Source: Tetrahymena elliotti 4EA | Lineage: Eukaryota; Ciliophora; Oligohymenophorea; Hymenostomatida; Tetrahymenidae | DNA length: 64,000 nt | Assembly: GCA_000231825.2 (NCBI GenBank) | Contig: JH720298.1 | Coordinates: 830,359 to 894,358 of the forward strand | Reading direction: 5' to 3' | Part shown: positions 36,600 to 49,166 of the stretch, piece after piece | Layout: every line of letters starts with the position of its first letter | Numbering within the stretch: position 1 is the stretch's first letter | Made by a program: the position numbers and the translations under genes | Notes under the pieces: generated by a model | What the model saw: the letters and a program-made list of their open reading frames with translations, nothing else | Database searches by the model: none | Told to the model about the DNA's origin: nothing

Positions 36600-38411
36600 A
36601 AAATTTAATTAAAAATGAAAATTCTTTCTTTTGGCTTTCAATTTAAATATCTTTCAACTTTGTTAAGAGTTTATGAAAACAATACTAATCAATCTATATT
36701 GCCTTACCAAAAATACTAATTTGTAAAGTTGTGAATCAATCCATATCTATATGTATTTGTTTGTTTTTAAAATATTAACAATAATTTAGATAATATTTAT
36801 ATTGATACAGATAGTTATATTTATTTCTCAAACAAATGAGCAACTTATCTTTAAATTTTTCTCTTTTCAAAAATATTTAAGGCCATCCTTAAGTCTATTA
36901 ATTATGTATTATGAATAAATAGTCCTTCTAATTGATAAAAGACATGATTTTCTGATTGAAGAATTTATTTTATTTAATAATTAATAAGCAGCAAAGTGAA
37001 ATATTCTTTTTGTGATTTTTATTTAAAAAAAAAGATTTAGTAGTCATCATTTACTACTGAAAAATAAACAGCAAGGATGAATAAAGTGAAATATGTATTA
37101 CCTTTGTTTTTTGCTATACAAATATATATTTAGTAATAATATGCTATAAAAAAAATAAATACTAAGCAAAGAAATAATTAAGAATTCTTTATATTTTTTA
37201 GTTTTATTATCTCATTAATTATTAAAAGCTATCAAAAATATCATTAAATTCTTGAAATTTTATTCAATATTATTTTTCACCCTTATTGTTTATTTGAAAT
37301 TGGTTATTAAATAAATAATTAATTATTTATAAATATTAAGTATTACCTTTCTCGGCAAGTTTAAAACACTAAATAAAGTGTAGCAATCCGAAATCATTTT
37401 TTTTTGTTAAATTTCTTTCTTGTTAATAAAAAAGTGAAAATATTTCTATTTTGTTGGGTGAGTTATCTATCTATTTCATCAATTAGTTATAAAATTATTA
37501 CTTAAAAATTAAAAGGTTAAAATGCTAGTTAGTGACTTTACTTAAAATTATCTCTGTGCTTAAAACAATCCATTTTTTAAATATTTTTTTTCCAAAAAGA
37601 AAAACTATTTTAAAACAAAACTTACCCAAAAAAAAGTAAAACGAATTTTTTCTAAAATAATATCCTGTTGCATTCTGATAAACATTTTTATCTATTTAGA
37701 AATATTTTTAAAAGTTTTGATTTTAATAATATGTTTAATATTTAATTTTTTTTTTGGATTTTTTAGAATAAAAAAATTTATTTTTTTAAATGAAAGATTT
37801 TAAAAAAAAAGTATTGTTAAAGCTTGAAATTTTTGAAATATAAATATTTTATTCTTTAATAGACTGATAGAAAATAATCAAATGATAATTTAATTTTTAA
37901 TTGATTTCCAAAAGAATGTTCAAAGAATAGAGAGATTGATTTCAAAGGAAAAATTAAAAAGAAAAGCGATTTTTTAAAATATTCTAATACCTTTGTCTAA
38001 AAATAACTATTTTATTTTACTTTCTATGCCTTTTATAAAGATAAAAACAAATCAATTCATTTAGATATTCTCATTTCCTTCTTGAAAAAGAAAGCGTTTT
38101 TTAAGATTTAAAATAATTTCTATTATAATATTTTAATTTTACCTGAAAATAAATAAATGAATACATTTTTTTACATTCTTTTTTGTTTTCCCCTTTTTAT
38201 CTGAACATAATATTTATGTCTTTTGTTAGAAATAAACATAGAAGCAAAAAAGAAAAATAAAGGTCATTCAATTAGATAATATTACTTATAAGAAATCGGA
38301 GAACTATCAAAAAATAATTAATATTAATTATTAATAAAAGATACCAAATTTTCTAATTAAAAAGAAAGAGGACTAATAAGTAGTAAATCATTAAAAGCAG
38401 GATAAACAATC
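36600..38411. other. Intergenic, no gene recognised
   Basis: 1.8 kb, very AT-rich with long A and T runs. No coding frame with gene-like composition. Confidence 0.55.
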
Positions 38412-40521
38412 ATGGATTTTAATTATGAGGATTTAAATCTTAGTCCAGAGGAGATTGAACAACAAAAATAGGCATATGAGAGACTATAATAAATAAAAAT
38501 AGAATAAGATTTACTCCAAGAGATGGTAAACTAAGAATATGATCCAGATAAGGTCATTAAGAAAATTGGTGAACAATACCCAAAAGGATAAGAGCAAAAT
38601 GGCCATGCAAATAATAAGAAAATTGGTAAAAAGCAAATATTTTCATTTCAACAATCAGCAATTCAAGCAATTAATCTTATTCTCTCAATATTATATTCAA
38701 AATTTCATTTCTTTTTAAATTTTTGAGATTCCACTTAATCATCAGAAAGTATATATTTTTTTATAAGAAATCAATATTCCAAGTGTAAATGAATTAAAGC
38801 GATGTAAATAAATGATTTATTTTCATAAAATCTTGAATGATTATTTGATGATAAATTTGTTAGCTAATTTTATGTTTTAAAATCCATTTTTTAGGTTTGA
38901 TTATCATGAAAATTTTTGAATAAATAGGTGGTATAAAATCATGATTATTTATATTGTATAATAAGCTGATTAAAAATAAATTAGTTGATTCTATCAAAAA
39001 TAAATAAAAATATTTTTATTTCATTAAATAATTAGACAATAAAAAGAATGGATTGAGAAATGGCAATAAAAAATAGTAAGATTAATATGACCCTAATTAA
39101 GATATATTTGATGTGCATCTTTTAAATTTGTAATAAGAAATTGGGATTACTCACAACGAAAGAGAGTTGATTGATTAAAATTGTAATGAGATTTTAACGG
39201 ATGAAAACATTCTCTCTCTTAAAGAAAAATATAATGAACTTTATAAATCTGTTATGTCCTTGTATAATAGTGAAGACATGATTAAATAAACAAAGGATTA
39301 ACTTAAGTAATTTTACAAGGTTTTCTTGGATGCTATTAAGACAAGCGAATAATAATCTGGAAGAGTTATTGTGAATAGAATTAGTGAGTATCTCAATGGC
39401 AAGTTTTCTTAAGATACTGAGAAAGACTTGACACATATCTTTATGGAAGTTCTAAGTGAATGCTGTAAAAAAAGGCTTGATTTCATCAACAAATTAGAAA
39501 TCGTTAGATAGTTCTAAAAGTATATTATGACAGGTATATTAAGTGGTATCAACTGCAATGTTTTAAGATGTGTTTAAGAAAATGAACTCAATCATATTAT
39601 AGAAATTACAGTAGACAAATTCATTGAAGAATGTAAAAAATCCACTTAATTAAGAAATTAAAACCACTCAAATGCAAGTTAGATAGATGCTAAGCACCCT
39701 AACCAAATGAATGACAAGCAATACCAGAATGAAGCATATAATGTAGAAAAGAATTTAATGGAACTGGCATTAAATTAAGTCCTTGAATACTTTACAGATA
39801 AATCTGAAAGTTTTAGTGAGAAAATATTGATTGATATCTAAATAGTTTATTCTGACTTACTCAGCCAAATTAAAGGCAAACTCAAACATACAGAAAAAAA
39901 TATTTTAAAATTAGAGTAAATTTTGTCCATTCTTTTGTTTATTTATTTGTTATTCTTTCTATCCATCTTTACTTATTATTCTAAATATTTTTTAGATCTC
40001 TTAGTTTTAAGCAAGAAAATCGCAAATTTCAAAATGAGCAATCATTGAAAAAGTTAATGAGAGCTATTTATTTTAGAAAAGCCCATTAAAATATTATTGA
40101 TATAATTGATTGCTTTGAGAGTCTTAACAACCAAGTCAATTAAATTATCACTTCAGAAATCAATAGATACCTCAACTTAGTTAATGAAGATCAACAAAAT
40201 TTGCAACCAGTCTTCTTTTCTAATTTCTTTGACCACACCATCAACCATATAGTCTCTATCTTTGGAGAAAAGACTATACCATCTTCATTAAAACGACTTA
40301 TAGAGGATAGAGAAAGCCTTGACCATATCAAAGCTTTCATTTTGTCATTATAAAATGAATAATTAATTTAGTTCCAACATAAGACTGTGCCTCAATAAAA
40401 TGAAGGTAAATAGTTAACTAAAATTCTATCTTACTTTTAAAAATGTTAACTTTCCACACTAGCTAGCTAGCTATAGCTAGCCAGCCAGCCAGCCAGCCTT
40501 ACAACTAAAATAGAGAATTGA
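38412..40521 (+). CDS. Unknown helical protein, 3 exons
   Basis: Exons 38412-38625, 39036-39915 and 39996-40521 join in frame to about 539 residues. The introns (~410 and 80 bp) start GTAAAA/GTAAAT and end TTAG. The protein begins MDFNYEDLNLSPEEIEQQKQ, with an acidic Gln-rich N-terminus. It is then mostly alpha-helical (IKTSEQQSGRVIVNRISEYL; YFRKAHQNIIDIIDCFESL). The last ~25 residues read through an AGCT/CCAG microsatellite before the TGA at 40519-40521. If a donor at GTAAAT near 40406 is used the end would differ. No TM segment or recognised domain. The next gene downstream is similar in style, and a shared complex is possible but unproven. Confidence 0.75.
40459..40498. repeat. AGCT / CCAG microsatellite at a gene's 3' end
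   Basis: CTAGCTAGCTAGCTATAGCT followed by four CCAG units. It is read in frame by the 38412-40521 gene if that gene model is right, giving LASQLQLASQPAS. Confidence 0.9.
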
Positions 40522-41105
40522 GCTCTTAAATTTCATACAATGCAAACACCAAAAATAGTTCTCCCAAAGATATAAAAAACTAAGCATTTTTATAAAATTT
40601 TTCAACAAATTAAGAGCGCTAGCACACATTGAAAGAAAAGAGAAAATATATAAATGACTAGAATGTAGATAAATTAAGTTAACTTGATTGAATTTAATAA
40701 ATTTGTTTATTATCTTAATTTACTAATTTGAAAAACATTTCCAATTTCAAAAAAACTTAATTTATTGAATTTTGATGTAGTCTTTAATAAAGTTAGTTAG
40801 CGAATAAATTGAATATAATTTAAATTATTACACGAAAACTATTCAAAACAAAACAGACTAAACCTTTTTAATTTGATCAAATAATATTTTTTGAAATACT
40901 TAATTTGATTTGAATATTTAATGGAAGTAAAGGTGTTAAAAAATTAAATTAGTCCTTCATTTTCTAGTTTACTATTTGCTCATATTTTTTGGATAAGTTT
41001 GGAAGTTTTATTTAGATTTAGGAAGAAAATTTTGATTTGAAATATGATCAATTTTGTTTTTGTTAAACAATATTTAAAATATATTAATTAGAGTCAAAGA
41101 TAATT

Positions 41106-42630
41106 ATGGATACAAACTATTTTAATCCATTCAAAGCTTAGATTGAAAATTTAGCCTAGAAGACTAAGGAATGGTCAAGCTATTTTGTGGTGAGCATGTC
41201 TAAGTTTGATGTAAAATTAAATATATTTTACCTATTCATTAATAGTGATGATTTGATTTGTTGAATAGATTAAAAATGATGTGAAGAGCAAGTTTGTTTT
41301 AATGCTTCATGAATTAACATTTGGAAAATTGAAAGAGGTTATTAGTCATTATATTGAAAAATATACAATTGTCAATAATGCCAAGAAAAAAATTCTAGAC
41401 TTATGGCTATAATATGAAGAAGACTTAAAGGTTTTGAACTTAAAACCATTCTCGATTTATTTTAAGAATTTTAACAGCTTTGTTGATCATAGCATGATAA
41501 ACATCAATGACAATTCAATTAGTATTAATTTAAAAGATGGTGATCTTAAATACGAAATATGCTTCTTGAATATCACCATCAGCTAAAAAATGAAAATTTT
41601 ATCTGATAAGAGAGAATAACTCATAGATTTCCTTAAGAGCTTAAACAATTAAATTGATCAATATAGTAATGTCTTGACTCTTTTCTTCTTTTTCCACTAC
41701 GAAGAGCTCCCAAATAAAGAAATCACATTAGCTACATTCCAGAGTGAAGAGTTTAAAAATTACATTGAAGAAAATATTGCCGAATCCAAGCAAATTAATA
41801 AATTTTTCAGTATTTCTGAAACCATCAAAAATTTCAAGCTTCCTTTTGAAATATACTAACAAATCAATAAATTAAATGTTGATTATGAAACTTACTTTAC
41901 TTAGCATGAAAATAAACAAAAAGCTTTAATCAACGATCAACCAAATAATCTCAACATTCGTTACATCCAACACTACTTGAATAAAGACTAGTATCTTACT
42001 GCCTTCATGGTAGGAAAGCAACATGGCTATTTTACTATCGGAGTTCAAAATTTCCTTATTGACTTCTAAGAAGATACAAAACCAATTTTATCTTTTTAAA
42101 CCTACTATACCTAGTATTTATTCACTTAAATCTTCAAAGAGAGATACATCAGAGACAGTCTAGAAATTCTCTTTTATCATTTCTGCTGTTTCCTCAAAGA
42201 AGAAATAAACTAATAAATTACATTAGTTCAATTCGATTCTGACACTCTCATCTTTTTCTAAGCCTTTCTCCAAAAAATAGAAACTCAACTAAAAAACCCA
42301 AATATTTCAAGTAATCTTTTTTTATTCATTCTTTCACCAATTTAACAAATCTTTATCACTTCATTCTAAATAATTACTTTCATTTTACCATTCTTTCGAA
42401 AATAAATTATATTTTCGATATATTTTGTTAACAATTAATAACTATTTTTCAATAACCAATCTTCAAAATTTAATTCAAAATCAATGAATTATCATTCAAT
42501 AAAAGCTCTTTAATTTAATCAAACCTTGTATACCAACTAATAATTATCACTTACTCAAACAATAAATATTTATGCCGTAATTTCTCGATAAGAAGTTCCG
42601 TCCTAAAATCCGAGAGGACCCCTTTTTTGA
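41106..42630 (+). CDS. Unknown helical protein whose frame runs into an inverted-repeat element
   Basis: Exon 1 (41106-41210) encodes MDTNYFNPFKAQIENLAQKT through VVSMSKFD. A 58-bp GTAAAA...ATAG intron follows. Exon 2 (41269 on) stays open to a TGA at 42628-42630, for about 488 residues. Convincing coding sequence covers about residues 1-380 (FVLMLHELTFGKLKEVISHY; NIRYIQHYLNKDQYLTAFMV; LEILFYHFCCFLKEE). After KNPNISS (about 42310) the composition turns hydrophobic and AT-driven. The first in-frame TGA lies inside the TA-flanked element at 42573-42699. A C-terminal intron starting GTAATC at about 42311 is the alternative. No recognised domain. Confidence 0.7.
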
Positions 42631-42699
42631 GCAAATATTCAATTTAAAAAAATACTAGATTTTGATCAAATTCACTACTCGAGTTCCGAGAAATTACTG
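42573..42699. mobile_element. MITE-like 127-bp element with inverted ends and TA flanks
   Basis: The left end reads TGCCGTAATTTCTCG and the right end, reversed, CAGTAATTTCTCGGAAC. An 11-bp core (GTAATTTCTCG) is inverted at both ends, and TA sits immediately outside each end. GTTCCG occurs near both ends. The body is more GC-rich than its surroundings (CCGAGAGGACCCC). TA target sites and CAGT-type ends fit non-autonomous Tc1/mariner derivatives. A structured RNA with paired ends is the alternative. Confidence 0.6.
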
Positions 42700-43240
42700 T
42701 ATTATTAAGTAGTTATTATTAGATTTAACAAATTTATTTCATTGAATAAAAAATGTTACTTATCTACCTACTACAGAACCATAATCACAATTTGTGAAAT
42801 AACATTTTTATTGTATAGAAAAGTTAACAATTTAGATGAATAAATAAATATTATTATTCAATTCTAAATAGAATTTGTGAAAAATAAAACCAATTATCAT
42901 TTTGAATAAATATTTATTACTAACTAATTTTTTAGATAAAGTATGTTTTTTCATACAAAATTTAATATTTTTATTGATTGAATTAATCAAATGTATTTAA
43001 TTCAAGATAAATAATTTTTAATTGAATAAATTTACACAACAATTAATGAAAACCATTGAAAGAATTTAATAAGCATTAATTATGGCAATTAAATTTCAAA
43101 TTTAATGAAGAGCAATCTTTAAATCTAAGCTGCTCAGTTAGAAATGAAAATTTTTGAATAGACAGATATAAATATTTAAAATTATTTTTTTGAGAATTAG
43201 ATTTTATTTTGAATTTATTTAATTATTTTTTTAAATAGAT
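42700..43240. other. Intergenic, no gene recognised
   Basis: 540 bp of AT-rich sequence upstream of the coiled-coil gene. No motif identified. Confidence 0.5.
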
Positions 43241-46200
43241 ATGAATGGGGATATTTAATTAGATTAAATGAATCCTAATTAATTGTATAATTTCTAATAA
43301 TAATTACAATTGCAACAACCCTTACAATAATAATATGGTGGTTTGAGAAACGATTTAGAAAATGGTGACTAAGTAATTTTTTAGGACTGCTAATAGCACT
43401 TGTTCAAATAAATTCATGAGAAATTTTTAATATAATCTAAGGATTAAGCAAATAGACAATAATAGTCAAATATCAATTTAGAGGAGTAAAAAATTCAAGA
43501 ATAGAGAATAATACAATTAGATATTTAACAAGGCTTAGAGAATGAAAAGATTAACTTAGAAGCTTATAAGTAAAAGATAGCAGAATTAGAGAGTGAAATA
43601 GATTAGCTAAAATTAAATTGTCAAAGCAAAGAGCAAGAGATGGATTAAATGAAGAAAAATTATTAAGAAAAAATTTAATTAGGAGATGATTTAATAATTA
43701 AACTTTAAGAATAATAGATAGATTATTAAAAATAAATAGAAGATTTGGTAAACTAATAAGAAATCCAACAACAGCCATATGATTAAAAATAAAAAAACCA
43801 AATTTAGCAGTAAAATGAAGAATACAATAATAAGGTCATCCAAAATGTGTAAGATTAAAAAATAGAAAAACATCAAAAAAAGATAAAAGAATTGAATGAT
43901 GAAATTTAGCTTTTAAAAAAAGAAGTAGAAACTCTGAGGTAAGAGTTAAATCAAAAAGAATAAATTTTAAAAGTAAGCAATGAAGATTTTAAAAGAGTTT
44001 GTAATGAAAAATTATTTCTTGACAATTAAATTGAAGAGAAAGAAGCCTTTATTAAAAAATAAAATGATTCATTTGAAGTGATCAAATTGTAGCTGGCTTC
44101 AGTTTAAGAAGAAAATGTGAATTTAAATAATTTAAATGAATAAAATTAATAAAAATTAATCAAATAAAATGAAAATTATGAGTTTTCAATTTCTAACTCA
44201 ATTCACCTTGATGATGCTAAATAATTTATGGCTCATATGTTCAACTCAGTCAAATAGTTACAAATTAATTCTAATAATTTACTTATGAATCCTTTGATTG
44301 CTTCATGTAATGCTATTCAAAATAAAGTTAATGGAGAATATTCTGAACAAAATAACATAGAGCTTAAAAACCCCAAAGACTATTATTCTTAAACAATTAA
44401 ACATATTTTAAATGAAATTAAGTCTTTTAACAAGTAAATTAACTCAGTTAATAAATAGCTCACTACCCTTCATTCAGCAATAACTGAAATATAAACCAGT
44501 CAAGATCTTAGTTCTTAGCAACAAAATAATTAAGTTTAATAATTAGCAAAATAAGTTTTTGAAAAAGAAGAAGCTTTAAAACAATTATAAGAAAAAATTG
44601 AAGCGAATATTTACTAATTAGATTCTATTGAACAAGAGAAATAAATTTAATAAATTCAAGAAAAAGAAAGAGAGAGAGTACAAAATGAAATTAAAAAGAA
44701 TGAAGAACTCTAAGCAAACCTTGAGAGGTTAAATGAAAGTTATTAGAAAGTTATTTAAGAAAAAGATTCATTATAAATTTAAATTAATAATTTAAATGAA
44801 TAAAATTAATAATTAATTAACTAGACTTAAAATTAAGCTAATCATAACAATTTAAATACTTAAATGCATTAAAAATAATAAGAATATGATTCTCTTAACA
44901 ATTTTATTCTTTAGAAAGAACAGGAATTATAAAGTTTGTCTAGCAGAGTTAATAATACTTTGAATAGCAATTAATAAATTTAAAAGTAAAATAACAATGG
45001 AATTTCTGAGCTAAATGATTCGATGATGAATAAAACAATTATTCAAGATTAGCAACCCAATTTAAAAAATAATATGTAAGTTGCTTCTCATTTAAAAAAT
45101 TTCTTTTAGAGTATTACCAAAGCTAGCTCTCTTAATGTGGAATTAAATTAGAAATATTAAGAACTATAAGAAGAGCCAAACATATCTTAACTCTCTTAAT
45201 CTTTGAATAATAGAATTAATTCAAATTTTGAACTTTAAAAAGATTCTGTTAAAATGGAAGAAGAATTAGAAACTAATAAAGATTATGAATAGCATTCTCC
45301 TTAAAAAGAAAATTAAAATTTATCAGAACTTTCAGAGAAACAAAATGGCCATAATACTTACTATGATCTATCATATAATTCATAAATAAATATCTAAATG
45401 TCTAATTTTCAACCTTAATAAGGTGGTAGTGAAAAAAAGCTCTAAATTGAAAGTAATTCAATATTTTTACCTTAGGCTCAGCAAGGTATCTAAGATCAAA
45501 CAATTAATTAGATAGAATAGAGTTATAAAATTTAATCTCTTTCTTCTTAAAATTTTTAAGATAGTCAAAATATCAGATAATACAGATCCACCTAATTTAG
45601 TCTAACTATGACTCCATAAGCATCTAGTTATGATAGAACTATCCATTCTTTTGTTGACTAATAGCTTGATTTTAATCAGAATCTATTTCTCCAAATCTTC
45701 AACAACCCCTAAGTTTTTTAGAAGTTAACTAAATTTTTCTGGGAAAATCACCAAATTAAGATATAAGTTTTGAATAGCTAATCAGATGACTTCAATTTGA
45801 TAGATTCAAGAGAGGTAACATCTATCTATATTATTGACCCTCCTTAAAATGCCTTCATACAAATCTTAAAACATGGTGGTATGAATTTTTTTATATGGAG
45901 CGGTTCAATAAAGTATTCAGCAAAATGTAATAGATCAATAAACTATGAGTTTTTTAATAAAAATATTGCAAAATAAATAGAGAAATAATCTGGAAATATT
46001 TCAAAAGAGCTTGGGGTTTAGACATAAAATAAATAAAATGAAATTGCTCTACTTCTATTGAACCACTTAACAGAGGAAAAGAAAGATTTCCTTTTCAATT
46101 TTATATTGTATTTGAATAAGAGTGACTAAGAAAGCAGAACATAAATTAAGTATTTGAATAAAATAACTGAAGAAACTATTAAAGAGATTAAAGTTCAATT

Positions 46201-46606
46201 TTTAAACAATCAGACAGCTGAAATGCTTGTTTTAATTATTAACAACTCTTTCTTCTATACCTACAGATTTTTTATTAAAAATAATGGAAATATTCATTCT
46301 GTATATTAAATATGCATTAAATATATTTACTTGTTTGATAACAAAGTAAAAGAAATGATTTAAACTGAAGAAAAGATTGACCAAATTTTGTAAGTTTCTT
46401 AACATTCGACTTTCATAAATTCTAATCGAGAATAATAAGCTTTTCATTTAACAAAAATATTCCTAATGACTTATGCTCCATTAATTATTCTTTAAAAACT
46501 TGAAAAAACGGATATTATTTCTGAAAAATAATTTTAAGAGTTAAATTAATCTTTTTTAAAAATAGAAAGCTATAACTTATATACTTTACAATAAAATTTT
46601 ATTTGA
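43241..46606 (+). CDS. Large Gln/Glu-rich coiled-coil protein
   Basis: A single 1,122-codon frame from ATG (MNGDIQLDQMNPNQ) to TGA at 46604-46606. From about residue 60 to 300 and again at 420-560 it shows dense heptad-like Gln/Glu/Lys/Leu repeats (GLENEKINLEAYKQKIAELE; EKERERVQNEIKKNEELQ), i.e. long coiled coils. A disordered Ser/Gln region follows. Residues ~790-1121 form a globular-looking C-terminal domain with hydrophobic stretches (VTSIYIIDPPQNAFIQILK; TAEMLVLIINNSFFYTYRF). The coiled coil and tail suggest a cytoskeletal or basal-body structural protein, but only as inference. No kinesin, EF-hand or other named motif is seen. Most Gln codons are TAA/TAG. Confidence 0.88.
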
Positions 46607-47726
46607 TAAAATCAAATCAAAAAATAATTATTTTTATTGTATTATTAATTTTATTAACTCATTTTTTTGTTTTAATAGTAACTTTTTCTAAAATTCTGAT
46701 TCCTGTAAAAAACAAATTTTCTATTTAAAAACAAACATTTTACTATCATTGAATAATTCAATTAAATTTTTCGCAAATGAATTAATACACAAATGTCTCA
46801 AAAATATTTCTTTTATCTAAAATTATTTACAAATTTCTATCATTCTATCCTAAAAATTAAAACTTTTGAATTGGAAGTAATAAATTAAATTAAGTTAAAT
46901 GCAGAAGGTAGTGAATATTAATCAGTTTATTATTTGAAATTTAATTAATAATTTACACTAATTATCAAACAAAAATAATTGATTTATATTGATTTGTAAT
47001 AATTAGCCGTTAATCGATACCCAGAAACTGATTAATTTTAATGAAAATAGGGATATTTAATAGCAAAATAGCAAAATTAAACCAAGACAATTTTAATATT
47101 TTATTTATTATTTCATACATATTTTAACAAATTGGTTGCAAAAAAGTAGATGGCAGCATATCTCAATTTATAAAATAATTAATTTTAAACATAAAAGTAC
47201 TCAAATAATAAGTAAGCAAAAATGTTTTATTTACATTCATTGATTCATTTATAACATTAATAAATATCTGAAACTGATTAATTTAAAAGAAAAAAAAGAA
47301 TAATTTATAGATTGCAAGAAAGTAAATGAAGAAAATTTAAACATTGAATCATTCATTTCTATTAGTAGGTAGATAAATAAGTATCTTGAATTAGTTATAA
47401 TACTTAGAAAATAAAAACTAATATCTTATCTTTTCTAATTTAAACAAAATCATTGGCTCATAAATATATCTGAAGCAATAACGGTTGAATATTATTCCTC
47501 AAGATTAAAAGATCATGAAAATAAATAATATAAGTAGATAAAATTCTTAAAAATAAATAATTTTTTCAAAAATCTTAATTTGAAATAAAAAGAATATTCA
47601 CAATAAGTAGAGATTAACATGTTGAAAATAAATGAGTAAAACAATTAATTAGCTCAATATAAAAATGTACAAATATTGAAAGGACTGACCTAAAAATAAC
47701 TTAATAATATTAACTTTTTAAACAAA
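46607..47726. other. Convergent intergenic region, no gene recognised
   Basis: 1.1 kb between the ends of two convergent genes. AT-rich, no coding frame or repeat of note. Confidence 0.55.
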
Positions 47727-49166
47727 TCATTAATCCATATCTCCAGATACAGATTCATTTTCTTCAGCTAGTTCATTTCCTGCTTTGACATCCTTAATCC
47801 ATTGTTTATAAATTGCATTTACATCTTCTTCATTCATGACAGCTTTTTCAATTATTTCTCTCATTTCTCTAAGACGGTCTTCTTCGAATTTATCAAATTC
47901 GATTGGTTCTGGGATTTCAGGTTTCTTATTGTAACTATCAAATCTCATACGATTTAAGAAAAGACCATGAGCAGGAGCAAGCCATATACGCATAACATTG
48001 TGGAAGAAGCTGGAGTCCATATAACTATCAGGATAATCTTCTTAAATCATCATGCAAATCATACCCATCATTTTACGAATTTAATGATAAACAAAGCTCT
48101 ATCCAACTAAAGTGAATCTAATGAATTTTATTCCGTTTTCAGGGCTAGTAATGAGCTCAGTTTTCATATCTAAAATATAGCGCATGCAACGGGGATCCTT
48201 TGCTTTCATTTATCTAGTGTAATTGTGGTAGTTATGGGTACCTTTGAATTTATCAGCTAAAGCAGCGACTCTTTCCAAAGTCTTCTATTCAAAATCTTCA
48301 GTAATAGGAGCGCCTGCAAGAATATCATCATATTTCTAATACATAAACAAAGGCATCAAGTATTCATAAACTCTGTATTTGCAGTGAGTACGAATATCAA
48401 ATTTACGTGATACCTGCTTAATTGATACGCAACGAATATCAGCTGGTAAATTGCTATTTAATGTGCTAATAATCTTATCAATATCAATATGCTTTCTTCT
48501 TTCATTAGCAAATTCTTGTAGTTATCTGTGTTGAGCTTTGCTAACTTCCTTCTTTTTTCTATTTTCTTCAGCCTCCTTTTGTAATCTTTCGCTCCTTTCT
48601 TATCTCTCTTCTTCAGTCATATCTTCAACCTTCTTGCTTTCTTCTTACATTTTTTCTTCAGCTGCATCTTCTTATTTATTAGCACCTTCTTCATCAATAG
48701 TTTATAATTTATTTTATTTTTCTGCAACTTAATTTTCACTTGCTTCTTACTTATCCTCAGAATTATTATTGTTTTCCTCAGACTTTTTATATTATTCTGA
48801 ATCTAATAATTTTTCATTTTTTTCATCTATTTCCTTTTAAAGCTCTTCGGAATTTTTGATTTCCATTCTAAGAGGACTTCCCCTCATAAGATATTCATCA
48901 CTAATAGCTAATTTTACATTTACACCATTGCATAAAGCATGAACTCCCTTGTCAGTTCTAGCTCCTCTACCCCAGCCTGCTTTTTTTAATTCTCCCATAT
49001 GAGTTTCGCTAATCAATTTAGAATCTATCAAACCTTCAAATAATGATTTTTCTATAGTTTTAATGTTTTAATCTTTCTAGCTCTAAGAACCATGATATCC
49101 TTTGCCATTATACCCAAAGAAAATGGCTACTTTAATCTTAAAGAAATTTCTTTTAGTCTAAATCAT
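47727..49166 (-). CDS. PUS1: tRNA pseudouridine synthase, TruA/PUS1 family
   Basis: One exon of 479 residues, ATG at 49166 to TGA 47727-47729 (GDMDQ). It starts MIQTKRNFFKIKVAIFFGYN, the typical beta-strand/GY(N/D)G opening of the family. The catalytic motif GARTDKGVHA carries the active-site Asp at about residue 72. Later family regions are present: CKYRVYEYLMP, FKGTHNYHNYT, FTLVGQSFVYHQIRKMMGM and WLAPAHGLFLNRM. The enzyme converts uridines of tRNA (and in PUS1 some snRNA/mRNA) to pseudouridine, in nucleus and/or mitochondria. An unusual acidic Glu/Lys/Gln-rich insertion of ~115 residues (about 105-220) sits between the catalytic strand and DIRCVSIKQVS. The symbol is by family; PUS2/PUS1L cannot be excluded. 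Confidence 0.92.

Noticed and set aside
48538..48732. Plus-strand Ser/Leu/Phe-rich open frame
   Set aside because: It is the antisense shadow of the charged insertion in the minus-strand pseudouridine synthase gene.
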